Below are positions 26,318 through 34,934 of a stretch of DNA of 64,000 nucleotides, piece by piece; positions within the stretch are counted from its first letter, which is position 1; the number at the start of each line of letters is the position of its first letter. Made by a program: the position numbers and the translations under genes. This stretch comes from JAAZKI01 sp012799905 (GTDB lineage: Bacteria; Verrucomicrobiota; Lentisphaeria; Oligosphaerales; Oligosphaeraceae): positions 62,001 to 126,000 of the forward strand of contig JBMNFR010000013.1 of the NCBI GenBank assembly GCA_050949415.1, given 5' to 3'. The notes beneath the pieces were generated by a model, which was not told where the DNA came from, did not search any database, and saw only the letters and a list, made by a program, of their open reading frames with translations.

Positions 26318-27478
26318 ATGCTGAAAATCACCTATCCCCGCCACGGCGCTATCCTCAACCGCAACCAAGGCCAGGAAACCGCCGAAGCCCTCCGCATCAC
26401 AGTGACCGGAACCAGCACCTCAACGGCGCCAATCCTAGTCAACGGCGCCGTCGCCAAGCGCCAAGGTCAAACATTCAGCGCTGACATCGACCTGAAAGAA
26501 AAATTCAACACCATCACCGCCACGACCTCAGACAATGGCAAGCCCAGCTCCCAGGAAATCCGCGTCGTCTGGGACAAAAAGTCCTTTCCGAGATACAACT
26601 TCTACATCGACGACCATTCCTTCTTCCTGACTGACATCGCCAAAGAGCGCCCAGCCTCGCTTTTCGACCACTTCTACCTCAAGGGCCTGCGTGACATTCA
26701 TCGCAAACTGGGCACGAAATTCACCCTTAACCTCTTCTACCGCAACGACCATCATCCATTCGAAATGAAGGACTTCCCAGACTGCTACCGCCAGGAATGG
26801 CTCGATAACCGCGACTGGCTCCAGCTGTCCTTCCACGCCTACAGCGAATTCCCTGACAGGCCCTACACCGACCCTGACCCGACCAAGTTGATGGAAGACT
26901 TCGCCCTGGTGAAAAAAGAAATCACGCGTTTTGCCAGCGCCGAGACCTTCATCCAGCCAATAGTCATACACTGGGCAGTCACCAGCCGAGAAGGCGTCCT
27001 CGCCCTGGCCAAAAACGGCATGCCCGCCTTCAGCACTGGCATCCGCGGCGTCAAGGAAGCCTGCGAAAAAGCCATTGCCAAAGGCCTCAATCCAGTCGAC
27101 GCTGTGACCGAAATAGACCGCTCGGCCATCAGCGACATCTCCTATTTCCGCACCATGGACGACGCTATCTACCTGTACTGCTACAAGAAACTGTATGACT
27201 TTGACATCGGCGCCATATTCTTCTCCGGCACCAACACCTGCTGCAATTTATACACCAAGGAGCAGATCGCCGCCAATCTGAAACTGGCGTTCAACGCACC
27301 TTTCGGCAACGAGACTTTCAGCCTGGCCACGCATGAACAATACACCTTCACCTACTACAAAAACTACATTCCGGACCACCTTGAGCGCATTGAGCTGGCG
27401 GCTCGCCTGACAACCGAACATGGCGCCAAGCCGGTCTACTTCGCAGAAGGACTGCTCGGCAACACAGCCTGGGACTAA
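26318..27478 (+). CDS. Unknown protein with Ig-like domain and NodB-like region, copy 2
   Basis: 386 residues, the same length as the preceding gene and roughly nine residues in ten identical by eye, with the same leader CCAAGGATTTCGTC before the ATG. Differences cluster in the Ig-like domain (VNGAVAKRQG, ADIDLKEKF) and in a short segment near residue 303 where copy 1 has TFFTNSGVCCNSH and copy 2 has IFFSGTNTCCNLY. The double cysteine is kept. The motifs IDDHSFFLTD, SFHAYSEFPD and HWAVTSREG are identical, so both copies are probably functional. A 43-bp gap separates them. The DNA downstream carries a terminator that serves the opposite strand. Confidence 0.7.
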   Translation: MLKITYPRHGAILNRNQGQETAEALRITVTGTSTSTAPILVNGAVAKRQGQTFSADIDLKEKFNTITATTSDNGKPSSQEIRVVWDKKSFPRYNFYIDDHSFFLTDIAKERPASLFDHFYLKGLRDIHRKLGTKFTLNLFYRNDHHPFEMKDFPDCYRQEWLDNRDWLQLSFHAYSEFPDRPYTDPDPTKLMEDFALVKKEITRFASAETFIQPIVIHWAVTSREGVLALAKNGMPAFSTGIRGVKEACEKAIAKGLNPVDAVTEIDRSAISDISYFRTMDDAIYLYCYKKLYDFDIGAIFFSGTNTCCNLYTKEQIAANLKLAFNAPFGNETFSLATHEQYTFTYYKNYIPDHLERIELAARLTTEHGAKPVYFAEGLLGNTAWD

Positions 27479-27489
27479 ACCGCGCCAAC

Positions 27490-27528
27490 AAAAAAGCGGA
27501 AGCAGGAAAACATCTTCCTGCTTCCGCT
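27490..27528 (-). terminator. Rho-independent terminator, minus strand
   Basis: Perfect 14-bp arms AGCGGAAGCAGGAA (27495-27508) and its complement (27515-27528), loop of 6. Read on the minus strand the stem is followed by six T residues (27490-27495 complement), so it ends the pseudopilin transcript; on the plus strand the stem alone could also slow polymerase after the duplicated genes. Confidence 0.85.
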
Positions 27529-27566
27529 AAAAATCAAAAGTGGATAATGAAGTCCCGTCTACTCAG

Positions 27567-27626
27567 CTCAATGTCCACTCACGTCCACAAAAGTCCACTA
27601 ACGTCCATTGTCCCTTGTCCACTTAA
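27567..27626. repeat. GTGGAC-rich irregular repeat, copy 1
   Basis: Reads GTCCACTCACGTCCACAAAA and continues with GTCCACTAACGTCCATTGTC. The reverse complement shares GGACGTTAGTGGAC and GTGGACAAAAGTGGACTT-type strings with 51180-51295. It sits between the pseudopilin stop and its terminator. Confidence 0.6.
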
Positions 27627-27630
27627 AGCA

Positions 27631-28299
27631 TCAGTAGCGGATGAGGTTATTGGTTCCAGTCCATGCGGAAATACCAAACATGACTGGCGATGCCTGCACC
27701 GCAGCGCCCTTAACCGAAGCGACATGGCCATCCAGGTAGCCCATATTCAAACTGCCGCTGTGCCGGGCATGGATGCGGTGAGCTTGGTTTGACTGAATCC
27801 ACTCAGTGTAGCCATCACACGTCAATGCGCACTCCGACATGGACTTAGGGAAGACATTCCATAAGCCGGGAATGTCGGCGCGAACCCGGCCGTGCAAATT
27901 GGTGTTCATGGGATAGTCATAGGCAAAACGCTGCCAAGGTTCGGGCCAGTTAGTCGACGTCGGGCAGAACCAGACTTTCTTGTCGCCTGTGTACTCGGCG
28001 AGATGAACTTGGTAATTGCCGTAGGTCTCGTGCTCGTAGACGTCATCCTCGTAGTACCTCTGGGGATTGTAGCCCTGGGGCAAGCCGCCGACTGTCCCCT
28101 GATGCATAAAAGTGTCATTATTGTCCATGAGGTACATATCCGTGCCTAGCATGACCTGCTTGAGATTGCTGACGCAGCTGATGCTGCGCGCCTTCTCTCG
28201 CGCTTTGCTCAAAGCCGGCAAGAGCATGGCCGCCAAAATCGCGATGATGGCAATCACCACCAAGAGTTCAATCAGCGTAAAAGATTTACGAGCTTTCAT
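27631..28299 (-). CDS. Type II secretion pseudopilin-like protein with H-X9-DG motif
   Basis: 222 residues from ATG 28299 (GAGGAAG upstream); the longer open frame to 28407 adds residues unlike the family. The N-terminus MKARKSFTLIELLVVIAIIA is a prepilin signal: cleavage is expected before F7, with the E5-type glutamate present, followed by the helix AILAAMLLPALSKAREKARS. The globular part is aromatic and ends with H-SGSLNMGYL-DG, exactly H-X9-DG, a motif of the very large prepilin-like families of Lentisphaerota and Planctomycetes. Such proteins are exported and methylated by a prepilin peptidase. Their job is unknown. The gene is monocistronic, with its own terminator at 27490-27528. Confidence 0.88.
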   Translation of the reverse strand: MKARKSFTLIELLVVIAIIAILAAMLLPALSKAREKARSISCVSNLKQVMLGTDMYLMDNNDTFMHQGTVGGLPQGYNPQRYYEDDVYEHETYGNYQVHLAEYTGDKKVWFCPTSTNWPEPWQRFAYDYPMNTNLHGRVRADIPGLWNVFPKSMSECALTCDGYTEWIQSNQAHRIHARHSGSLNMGYLDGHVASVKGAAVQASPVMFGISAWTGTNNLIRY

Positions 28300-28591
28300 T
28301 GGGATTCTTCCTCCTTCGTGATAGGTATGTAATTTTATGCAACGTAGTATCTGAATAATTGCTATTGTCGCTTCTAGATGCGCTGGCTGGTTCCACAACC
28401 ATTCCATTTACTGTCGGCGTCGCTTTGTAATGGCGCGAATTTGACGGTTTCGATTGGCGGCCCGAATGATACTAATTTTTGATAGCTGCTTGTGTTTTTT
28501 GTAGATTCTTCACGATTTTTCTTGAAAAAAACTTACAAATAAATATCTTTCTGATTCCGTGAAGTAACACCCCAAAAAAGAGTCAAAAAAC

Positions 28592-28621
28592 TTGACAACC
28601 CGTTGGCTTGCAGCATATTAT
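28592..28621 (+). promoter_or_regulatory. Sigma70-type promoter of the transposase gene
   Basis: TTGACA (28592-28597), an 18-bp spacer and TATTAT (28616-28621), 45 bp before the transposase ATG. The rest of the 366-bp spacer 28300-28665 is A+T-rich and shows no gene. Confidence 0.6.
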
Positions 28622-28665
28622 ATATGCTATCAACATTATAATTCCACTCACCAACGAGGTTGCCA

Positions 28666-29997
28666 ATGTTAAAGTTAATGCAGGGTTCAGAAGAAATCAA
28701 TTCGAACGGCGGTTTTTCCTTTGTCAAGAAGCAGCTGGATGGAAACGCCCACATGAAGGATTGGGATGCCGCACTACCCGCGGCGCCCAATTCCTGTTAT
28801 TCGACATCCGCAATTGTCCGCAGCGCCATTGGCCTCATGACCGCCGGCAACAGCAGCTATGCCGACATTCAAAAGTTCCGCTCCGATTTTCTCTTCTGCA
28901 GGATTGTGGGCGGCGCCGCCCCCTCGCAGGAAACCCTTCGGCAGCGCCTGGATGCACTTGCCGAGGAAGACTGGCAGGACATTCTTGACGCAAACGTCAG
29001 TGACCAGCTGTCGCGAGCCCAGCCCACGCGGATTGATGTTGAGGGCGAAAAGCTGATCCCCCTGGATATTGACGTCTCAGTGTTCGAGGACACTGCCTCG
29101 CATAAGGAAGGCGTCTCCGCCACTTATCGCAAGGTCAATGGCTATGCCCCCATTTTCTGCTACGCGGGGCGCGAGGGTTTCATGGTCGCCAACGAGCTGC
29201 GCCCCGGAAGCCAGCACAGCGAGAATGGGGCGGTGGAATTTCTCAAGCGGTGCATCGCCATCATGCTGCGGGCAGGATACAAGGCCAATGAGTTGCTGGT
29301 GCGCGTCGATTCCGGGCATGACTCAAGTGATTTCATCAAGGCGCTTGAGGAGCTTGAAGTCAAATACCTGGTCAAGCGCAATCTGCGCACTGAAAGCCCG
29401 GAACAGCTTCTCGACAGCATCCGCTTCTACGAGACTCCAGAACAGGTGCGGCCCGGAAAGACCATATACCGTGGCGTCAGAAGCGACAAGCGCCCCGCCA
29501 AGTTCCCTGACCACCAGGGGGTCGTGGTTGTGGAGGCCATTGAGCGCACTGTCCTTGCCGACGGGCAGGTGCTGCTGATACCCTCCGTTGAACTAAGCAG
29601 CTGGTGGACCAACCTGCCATATTCCGTGCGCCAATGCGCCGCCCTGTACCGCGATCATGGCACCAGTGAGCAGTTTCACAGCGAACTTAAGAGCGACATG
29701 GGAATTGAGCTTCTCCCCAGCGGGAATCTAAAGACCAATGCCCTCGTTCTGGGGCTGGCAACCATGGCTTTCAACTGCCTCCGCTTCATAGGCCAGGCAG
29801 CACTGGAGATTGCATTGCCTCCTACGGACAATGAAGAAAAAGAGCCCGCCCAGGTGCGCTACCGTCTCCGCACGGTGCTGCTTGACTTCATCAAGGTCGG
29901 ATGCAAGATTGTCAGACACGCCAACCAGCTCTTCCAGAAGTTCGGAAAAAATTGCTATAACTTCTTTATAATGAAGGAGATTTATGCAAAATGTTGA
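28666..29997 (+). CDS. IS1380-family DDE transposase
   Basis: 443 residues from ATG 28666, with GAGG seven bases upstream; a TTG two codons earlier is less likely. The DDE residues are visible: LDIDVSVFEDTASHKEGV (first D), VRVDSGHDSSDF (second D) and the YRDHGTSEQFHSELKSDM block (E). The middle region 'YRKVNGYAPIFCYAG' and the order of motifs are those of IS1380. The frame is intact, so the element may still be active. The promoter at 28592-28621 would drive it. Confidence 0.9.
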   Translation: MLKLMQGSEEINSNGGFSFVKKQLDGNAHMKDWDAALPAAPNSCYSTSAIVRSAIGLMTAGNSSYADIQKFRSDFLFCRIVGGAAPSQETLRQRLDALAEEDWQDILDANVSDQLSRAQPTRIDVEGEKLIPLDIDVSVFEDTASHKEGVSATYRKVNGYAPIFCYAGREGFMVANELRPGSQHSENGAVEFLKRCIAIMLRAGYKANELLVRVDSGHDSSDFIKALEELEVKYLVKRNLRTESPEQLLDSIRFYETPEQVRPGKTIYRGVRSDKRPAKFPDHQGVVVVEAIERTVLADGQVLLIPSVELSSWWTNLPYSVRQCAALYRDHGTSEQFHSELKSDMGIELLPSGNLKTNALVLGLATMAFNCLRFIGQAALEIALPPTDNEEKEPAQVRYRLRTVLLDFIKVGCKIVRHANQLFQKFGKNCYNFFIMKEIYAKC

Positions 29998-30147
29998 AGT
30001 AGGGACGCCAACAGCCATTCCAGTTAGTAGTGTTGCAAGGCAACATGAAAGGGATTTTTGTGCCCATGACATGTGTTTTTCGCGCAAAAAACACCTGGAG
30101 GGTGCCAAGCGAGTCCCTAAAAGCAGATTTTCGAAGCAATAAGGCCG

Positions 30148-30165
30148 GCCTGCGCTAACGCAGGC
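30148..30165 (+). terminator. Hairpin downstream of the transposase
   Basis: Arms GCCTGCG (30148-30154) and CGCAGGC (30159-30165) with a four-base loop; a run of six T residues follows only after 13 bases (GCCTTTTTT), so the arms AAGGC (from 30141) and GCCTT may extend the stem across it. A weak terminator or part of the IS end. Confidence 0.4.
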
Positions 30166-30189
30166 TGTGAAAAACGCCTTTTTTCAAAA

Positions 30190-30677
30190 AATTGAATTCT
30201 TCAATCAGCGAAAATAACGACGCGACTTTCACTTCACGGATTCAGGATCTTCTTATCAGTCTGCCTGTTCTTTTTACTTCAAGGCAGCTGGTCATTTCAT
30301 ATAAACTTGGAGTGTTTATCCTGCCAAAGGATAGGTTGTATCGGATTTCTTGGGGGCAAGCTGGTCAGAACGACACCTAAAATTACCCGTTTTGGAAGCA
30401 TGTCAACTTGAAGGATGGGCAACTGGCATCCAATCGAACAGTCCAGATCATTCACACAGACTCCTTTCAGTTTTTTGTTTGACGGGAGGTAAGGTTGTGT
30501 TGCCTTCTACCGTCAACCGCCACTCCAAACCGTCAAAATCACGCCATTTTTCGCCGTTGCCAACATTTACTACAATATAGCCAAATTATGCTATTTTCTC
30601 AATAGTAAGCCGGTATTTTAATGAAATTTGGTAAAATGCGAAATCTTGTGATGAATACTTACATGCTTTCTGGTGCC
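30190..30677. other. A+T-rich spacer without a recognisable gene
   Basis: Open frames here are under 80 codons, lack Shine-Dalgarno sequences and resemble nothing. The composition is clearly richer in A+T than the flanking coding DNA. No repeat unit or promoter stands out. Confidence 0.6.
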
Positions 30678-31543
30678 GTACGTAGTTTAAGCTTCAGCTT
30701 GCCGTATGTACCTCGCTTGCAGGAGCATGTAGTTCAAACTTTAGTTTGCCGTATGTCCCGCAGGCTTTAGCCTGCCATGCATCTCTCGCTTGCAGGAGCA
30801 CGTAGTTCAAACTTTAGTTTGCCGTATGTCCCGCAGGCTTTAGCCTGCCATACATCTCTCGCTTGCAGGAGCATGTAGTTCAAACTTTAGTTTGCCGTAT
30901 GTACCTCGCTTGCAGGAGCACGTAGTTCAAACTTTAGTTTGCCGTATGTCCCGCAGGCTTTAGCCTGCCATACATCTCTCGCTTGCAGGAGCACGTAGTT
31001 CAAACTTTAGTTTGCCGTATGTCCCGCAGGCTTTAGCCTGCCATACATCTCTCGCTTGCAGGAGCACGTAGTTCAAACTTTAGTTTGCCGTATGTCCCGC
31101 AGGCTTTAGCCTGCCATACATCTCTCGCTTGCAGGAGCACGTAGTTCAAACTTTAGTTTGCCGTATGTCCCGCAGGCTTTAGCCTGCCATACATCTCTCG
31201 CTTGCAGGAGCACGTAGTTCAAACTTTAGTTTGCCGTATGTCCCGCAGGCTTTAGCCTGCCATACATCTCTCGCTTGCAGGAGCACGTAGTTCAAACTTT
31301 AGTTTGCCGTATGTCCCGCAGGCTTTAGCCTGCCATACATCTCTCGCTTGCAGGAGCATGTAGTTCAAACTTTAGTTTGCCGTATGTCCCGCAGGCTTTA
31401 GCCTGCCATACATCTCTCGCTTGCAGGAGCACGTAGTTCAAACTTTAGTTTGCCGTATGTCCCGCAGGCTTTAGCCTGCCATACATCTCTCGCTTGCAGG
31501 AGCATGTAGTTCAAACTTCAGCTTGCCGTACGTAGCTCAAGCT
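30678..31543. repeat. Tandem array of a 73-bp double-hairpin unit, about 12 copies
   Basis: Unit boundaries (ATCTCTCGCTTGCAGGAGCA) recur at 30781, 30854, 30974, 31047, 31120, 31193, 31266, 31339, 31412 and 31485, a strict 73-bp step apart from one truncated unit near 30903. Each unit holds two short hairpins, CAAACTTTAGTTTG and GCAGGCTTTAGCCTGC. Internal units are almost identical (GCACGT or GCATGT). The first and last units carry CTTCAGCTTG instead of CTTTAGTTTG. The array ends 17 bp from the stop codon of the DUF4838 gene. A second array of the same unit begins at 63887. Confidence 0.95.
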
Positions 31544-31560
31544 AATACTTGCGAATTTAT

Positions 31561-34500
31561 CTACTTGATTTGCAGTATTCCGTCCCCCTGTTCCTTGTCT
31601 CCCCACATAGCCAATGGCGGCGACCAGATATAATGCTGCGCGCCGCGGCTACGGCTGACCTGCATATTCAGCGTTTTCGGAACGTTGGGCTGCAACTTCA
31701 ATTCCTGCAAAGGGATGCATACGGTCGCCTGCCAGCCGCTGTCAGTGCTTGACAACTGCCAAGGCTGTTTTTGCGTATCCGCTGCGCCTGCCGGCTCCAA
31801 TTCGTAGGTTTTATCTGCAATGCTTAAGGTTAATTTTTCCTCTGCCAGCGGCGCTCCCTCAGCTTCAAAGCGCAATAGCAAGGCGTCACTGCACTTAGCT
31901 ACGCGGAATGTACAGGCAAGGTCAGCCGGATAGCCCATGATTAGATGCGGCTGCGACGAGTTTGCCTTGCCTCGCAACAGGGCAGCAGCTGGCAGCTTGA
32001 GCCAGTCTATTTTGACCGCTTCCTGGCTGTTGAAAGCAAAGCCGGCAGCCTCATATTGGGGCACTTTGCCCAAGTGCTGATGCGCCTGGGCGGCATCTAC
32101 GAAAAAGCCTCTGTAGCCACTGGCTGCACTCGTCCTGCCACCGCGAAAGCATTGGTAGGACTTGCGCACCCAATCCAGCCGGCGCGCATAGATGCTTTTT
32201 GCTGCTTGCGCTTTCCCATCCTGGCCGGCAAGCTCAACCCTGACCCGGAAATCAATATCCGGCTCGCCCTGGTGCCAAAAATGCATACTCACGGGTTTCG
32301 TATTGCTTAGCGCTGCGCCCTGCCTTTCAAGCTTGCAAATAGAGCTGCCGTTATCCGATTTGATGAGGGTTGCCTCACCGTCACCTTCGATGACTAATTT
32401 TTGTTCCGGCAGCAAAACTCCTTGCCAGCTAAGCTCGCCGCCTTCCCACGCTATGCGGGGATTCGTTATTGGCTCCGCAGCGGCGATGAGGCTGATGCGC
32501 AAAGGAAATTTATTTTCCGCTTCATTAAAGAAATATATGGCATTGGCGTTTTTGATGACAGTATCTATGCGCCGCTCCAAGCCGGCTTCCCGGCAAGCCT
32601 GATCAAGCATAGCGCCCAGTGTCAGCATCACTTCGGGCGTAAAGCTCTGGCCATAATACTGCTGCGGATGCACGTAGTACTGATCCCAGATGAGATGAGG
32701 GTTCTGCCACTGCATCTCATAGCGTTGCATCAGCAGCTTATGAAAACGCGCCATGCTGTCACCGCCAGGCCCGAAAAAGCTCACACAAACATCGTCGATC
32801 TCCTGGTCTACATCAAGCTCAGGATTCCACAGCAGGCGCATCCAAAGATGGCGCATGAGAAAATTCTGCTCAATAGGCCCATAATGCTCAATAAAGACTC
32901 CGGCTACCATAGGCTTGATTTCACGCAGCCATTTTTGCATGCTTTTGGCATAGTTAAGCGGCGCAGTCAGAAACCAATCCGGCCAGCAGCCGTATTCCCA
33001 CAGGCTGAGGCGATTGCGATCATGGCCCAACTTGTTGTACCATTTTTCCACCTGTTGCAGGTTCTTCTGGAAGACGTACGGCTCCTTGCATTGAGCGGAA
33101 GAGCGCATCAGGCAAAGAGAGATGTCAATATTGTCAGGCAGCTCAAATTCCGGTGGTTGATAATGTCTGTTATAGGACAAGGCGGCAATACGCATATTAG
33201 GCCAGCGCTTTTTCACTTCGGCGCCGAGCCGCCGCAGATAATCAAACCAAATGGCGGAAAAATCGCCCCAGGCGCCGCAATTGGGGTTCCACAGCGCTTC
33301 CGACCTGGCATTATATCTGAATGAAGGTGCTGACATATCCGGCGGCTCCTCAATGATATAAGTGTCGGAAGGGGTGCGCCCGGCGAAAAACTCAGCTTTT
33401 TCGCGACGCTCGAACCAGGCTTCCAGATGCTCCAGCCGTTTTTCCAAAACCAGTGGTTCAGTATAGTCCAAGAAACTCAAATCAACTTGAGCGTTCCTGG
33501 CTGCATCCTCATCACTTTGCGCTTTGTTACCTGCTTTTGGAATAAACATCTGCGGGTATTTCTCAGCATATTCTCTTGCCCAAGCCGCCATGCCGTAGCT
33601 GTGGTTGCAGCTGAAGTTGATGGAAGAGCAAGCCCTTAAGCCAATTAATGGACTGGGCACGGTGCTGATAAGGCGATGCTGGAATGCCGGCGCTTCCTCA
33701 AGCAGCAATCCCTGCGGCACTGACAAGCAGGCAGCCTTGGGTATCACGGTGCCCAAGGTAAACATGACCTCGTCATTGACAGCAGAAATAAGGAAGCGAT
33801 AGCCCATGACTTCCTCGGCGAATATCTCCACGGCATGCATAATACCGCGGTCAACTGCGGCAGGCCGGTTGTTAGTGCCCGCCGGAGCAATTTCGCCTAA
33901 TATGTACAGTTCGCCCGCAAGCTCGGCAATCTTGACCCCTTCGGCGCGGTTCGGCGCGGTGATGACATCCCGCAGATGCTCGCCATAACCGACGTAGATG
34001 CATTTCTTATTTGCAGGCTTTTCCGAGGCCTTAACAATAGCGCAGTCCTGCCCGTATGCCCGCTTGATCAGCATCTGCAAGCGTTCGGCGGCAACTCGCT
34101 GATTCAATTCATCGCTCAGCGGCCTGACCAGGTAGTCGGTGGAGTAGCGGCGTGGAATGGGCAGCGGTTGCTCCGGTATCACAATGACGCAATCACGCAA
34201 CTGTATGCTCGTGCCATCTTCAGGCTGACTGGGCGCCGCCTCAACGCCCACTGTCGCAGCGGCAGCGTTGCCCGCGCCTGATAAGGACAGTGCTATGGAC
34301 TTGAAAACCACATAGCTATTTCGTCCAATACTGTCGCCTCTTTCCAGAATCCGGGAAAAGCGCAGCCAGATTTCAGCGCCTGCCTGCCCTTCAAGTCGAC
34401 GCGTTGCGCTGGCCTTTGCTTCGCCGGCGCCGTACCGTGCCTTTGCGACCGGGATAAACTCAATGCCATCAAGGGAATAAGCCAGCTGTACGGCTCTTTG

Positions 34501-34839
34501 CTTTCGATCAGCATAGTTGGCACACTCAGCTTCAATCTTAACTTCATTTAGATTTCCGGGCAGCTGTAGATGCACGGTAATGTCGCCATTATATCCGCAT
34601 ATATGCGGGTGTCTCGGGTGTGACTTCCACCCTCTCGGATTCAGTTTCAGTTCCTCTGCCCAAGCCGGCAGAGAACTGCCGGTAAAATTGCGTTGATATT
34701 GTATCTCCCACTTGTCGCCTGTCTGGGTTAAAAATTTATTAGGCAACGGAATGGCATTGATTAAAGTCATCGGAGAATCCCCTCCCTGGCAAATGAGGAA
34801 CACGCAAAACAAAGATAAGACAAAAATTTTAATACGCAT
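31561..34839 (-). CDS. Secreted DUF4838-domain protein with CBM9-like C-terminus
   Basis: 1092 residues. A signal peptide (MRIKIFVLSLFCVFLICQGG) is followed by a beta-rich module (about 30-190), an alpha-glucuronidase-like N-domain (about 240-370), and the DUF4838 block near 390-780: AFQHRLISTVPS, SCNHSYGMAAWAREYAEKYPQ-type text, EEPPDMS, and CLMRSSAQCKEPY. The C-terminal ~230 residues fit a family-9 carbohydrate-binding-like fold (CTFRVAKCSDALLLRFEAEG, TVCIPLQELKL). DUF4838 proteins are large extracellular enzymes or lectins of polysaccharide users, with no settled activity. The gene is first to be transcribed away from a set of three more carbohydrate genes, but all read on the minus strand so it lies downstream of them. 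Confidence 0.8.
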   Translation of the reverse strand: MRIKIFVLSLFCVFLICQGGDSPMTLINAIPLPNKFLTQTGDKWEIQYQRNFTGSSLPAWAEELKLNPRGWKSHPRHPHICGYNGDITVHLQLPGNLNEVKIEAECANYADRKQRAVQLAYSLDGIEFIPVAKARYGAGEAKASATRRLEGQAGAEIWLRFSRILERGDSIGRNSYVVFKSIALSLSGAGNAAAATVGVEAAPSQPEDGTSIQLRDCVIVIPEQPLPIPRRYSTDYLVRPLSDELNQRVAAERLQMLIKRAYGQDCAIVKASEKPANKKCIYVGYGEHLRDVITAPNRAEGVKIAELAGELYILGEIAPAGTNNRPAAVDRGIMHAVEIFAEEVMGYRFLISAVNDEVMFTLGTVIPKAACLSVPQGLLLEEAPAFQHRLISTVPSPLIGLRACSSINFSCNHSYGMAAWAREYAEKYPQMFIPKAGNKAQSDEDAARNAQVDLSFLDYTEPLVLEKRLEHLEAWFERREKAEFFAGRTPSDTYIIEEPPDMSAPSFRYNARSEALWNPNCGAWGDFSAIWFDYLRRLGAEVKKRWPNMRIAALSYNRHYQPPEFELPDNIDISLCLMRSSAQCKEPYVFQKNLQQVEKWYNKLGHDRNRLSLWEYGCWPDWFLTAPLNYAKSMQKWLREIKPMVAGVFIEHYGPIEQNFLMRHLWMRLLWNPELDVDQEIDDVCVSFFGPGGDSMARFHKLLMQRYEMQWQNPHLIWDQYYVHPQQYYGQSFTPEVMLTLGAMLDQACREAGLERRIDTVIKNANAIYFFNEAENKFPLRISLIAAAEPITNPRIAWEGGELSWQGVLLPEQKLVIEGDGEATLIKSDNGSSICKLERQGAALSNTKPVSMHFWHQGEPDIDFRVRVELAGQDGKAQAAKSIYARRLDWVRKSYQCFRGGRTSAASGYRGFFVDAAQAHQHLGKVPQYEAAGFAFNSQEAVKIDWLKLPAAALLRGKANSSQPHLIMGYPADLACTFRVAKCSDALLLRFEAEGAPLAEEKLTLSIADKTYELEPAGAADTQKQPWQLSSTDSGWQATVCIPLQELKLQPNVPKTLNMQVSRSRGAQHYIWSPPLAMWGDKEQGDGILQIK

Positions 34840-34934
34840 TGATAATTCTTCTTTCTAACCGGTTCAATGAGCGAAGTCACGTTGAATTATAGTACAAAAT
34901 CGAAGCAATAACTCAACTCAACATCTTCGCGAGT

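Larger units (their letters stand above)
28592..30190 (+). mobile_element. IS1380-type insertion sequence, borders not resolved
   Basis: Defined by an intact transposase gene with its own promoter and a hairpin downstream. I could not find a convincing pair of terminal inverted repeats or a target duplication, so the limits given are only the promoter and the end of the downstream hairpin region. The TGAAGTA string appears near both ends (28560 and 29994) but is too short to be used as evidence. Confidence 0.55.

Noticed and set aside
28560..30000. TGAAGTA at both ends of the IS as a target duplication
   Set aside because: The match is only seven bases, is not placed next to inverted repeats, and IS1380 duplications are shorter.
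30192..30580. Two small plus-strand open frames (62 and 76 codons) after the IS
   Set aside because: No ribosome-binding sites, no family features, and A+T-rich spacer composition.
30678..31543. CRISPR array
   Set aside because: The 73-bp units are nearly identical throughout; there are no unique spacers and no cas genes.
32401..33324. Plus-strand open frame of 307 codons inside the DUF4838 gene
   Set aside because: It is a shadow of a gene with signal peptide and clear domain structure on the other strand.
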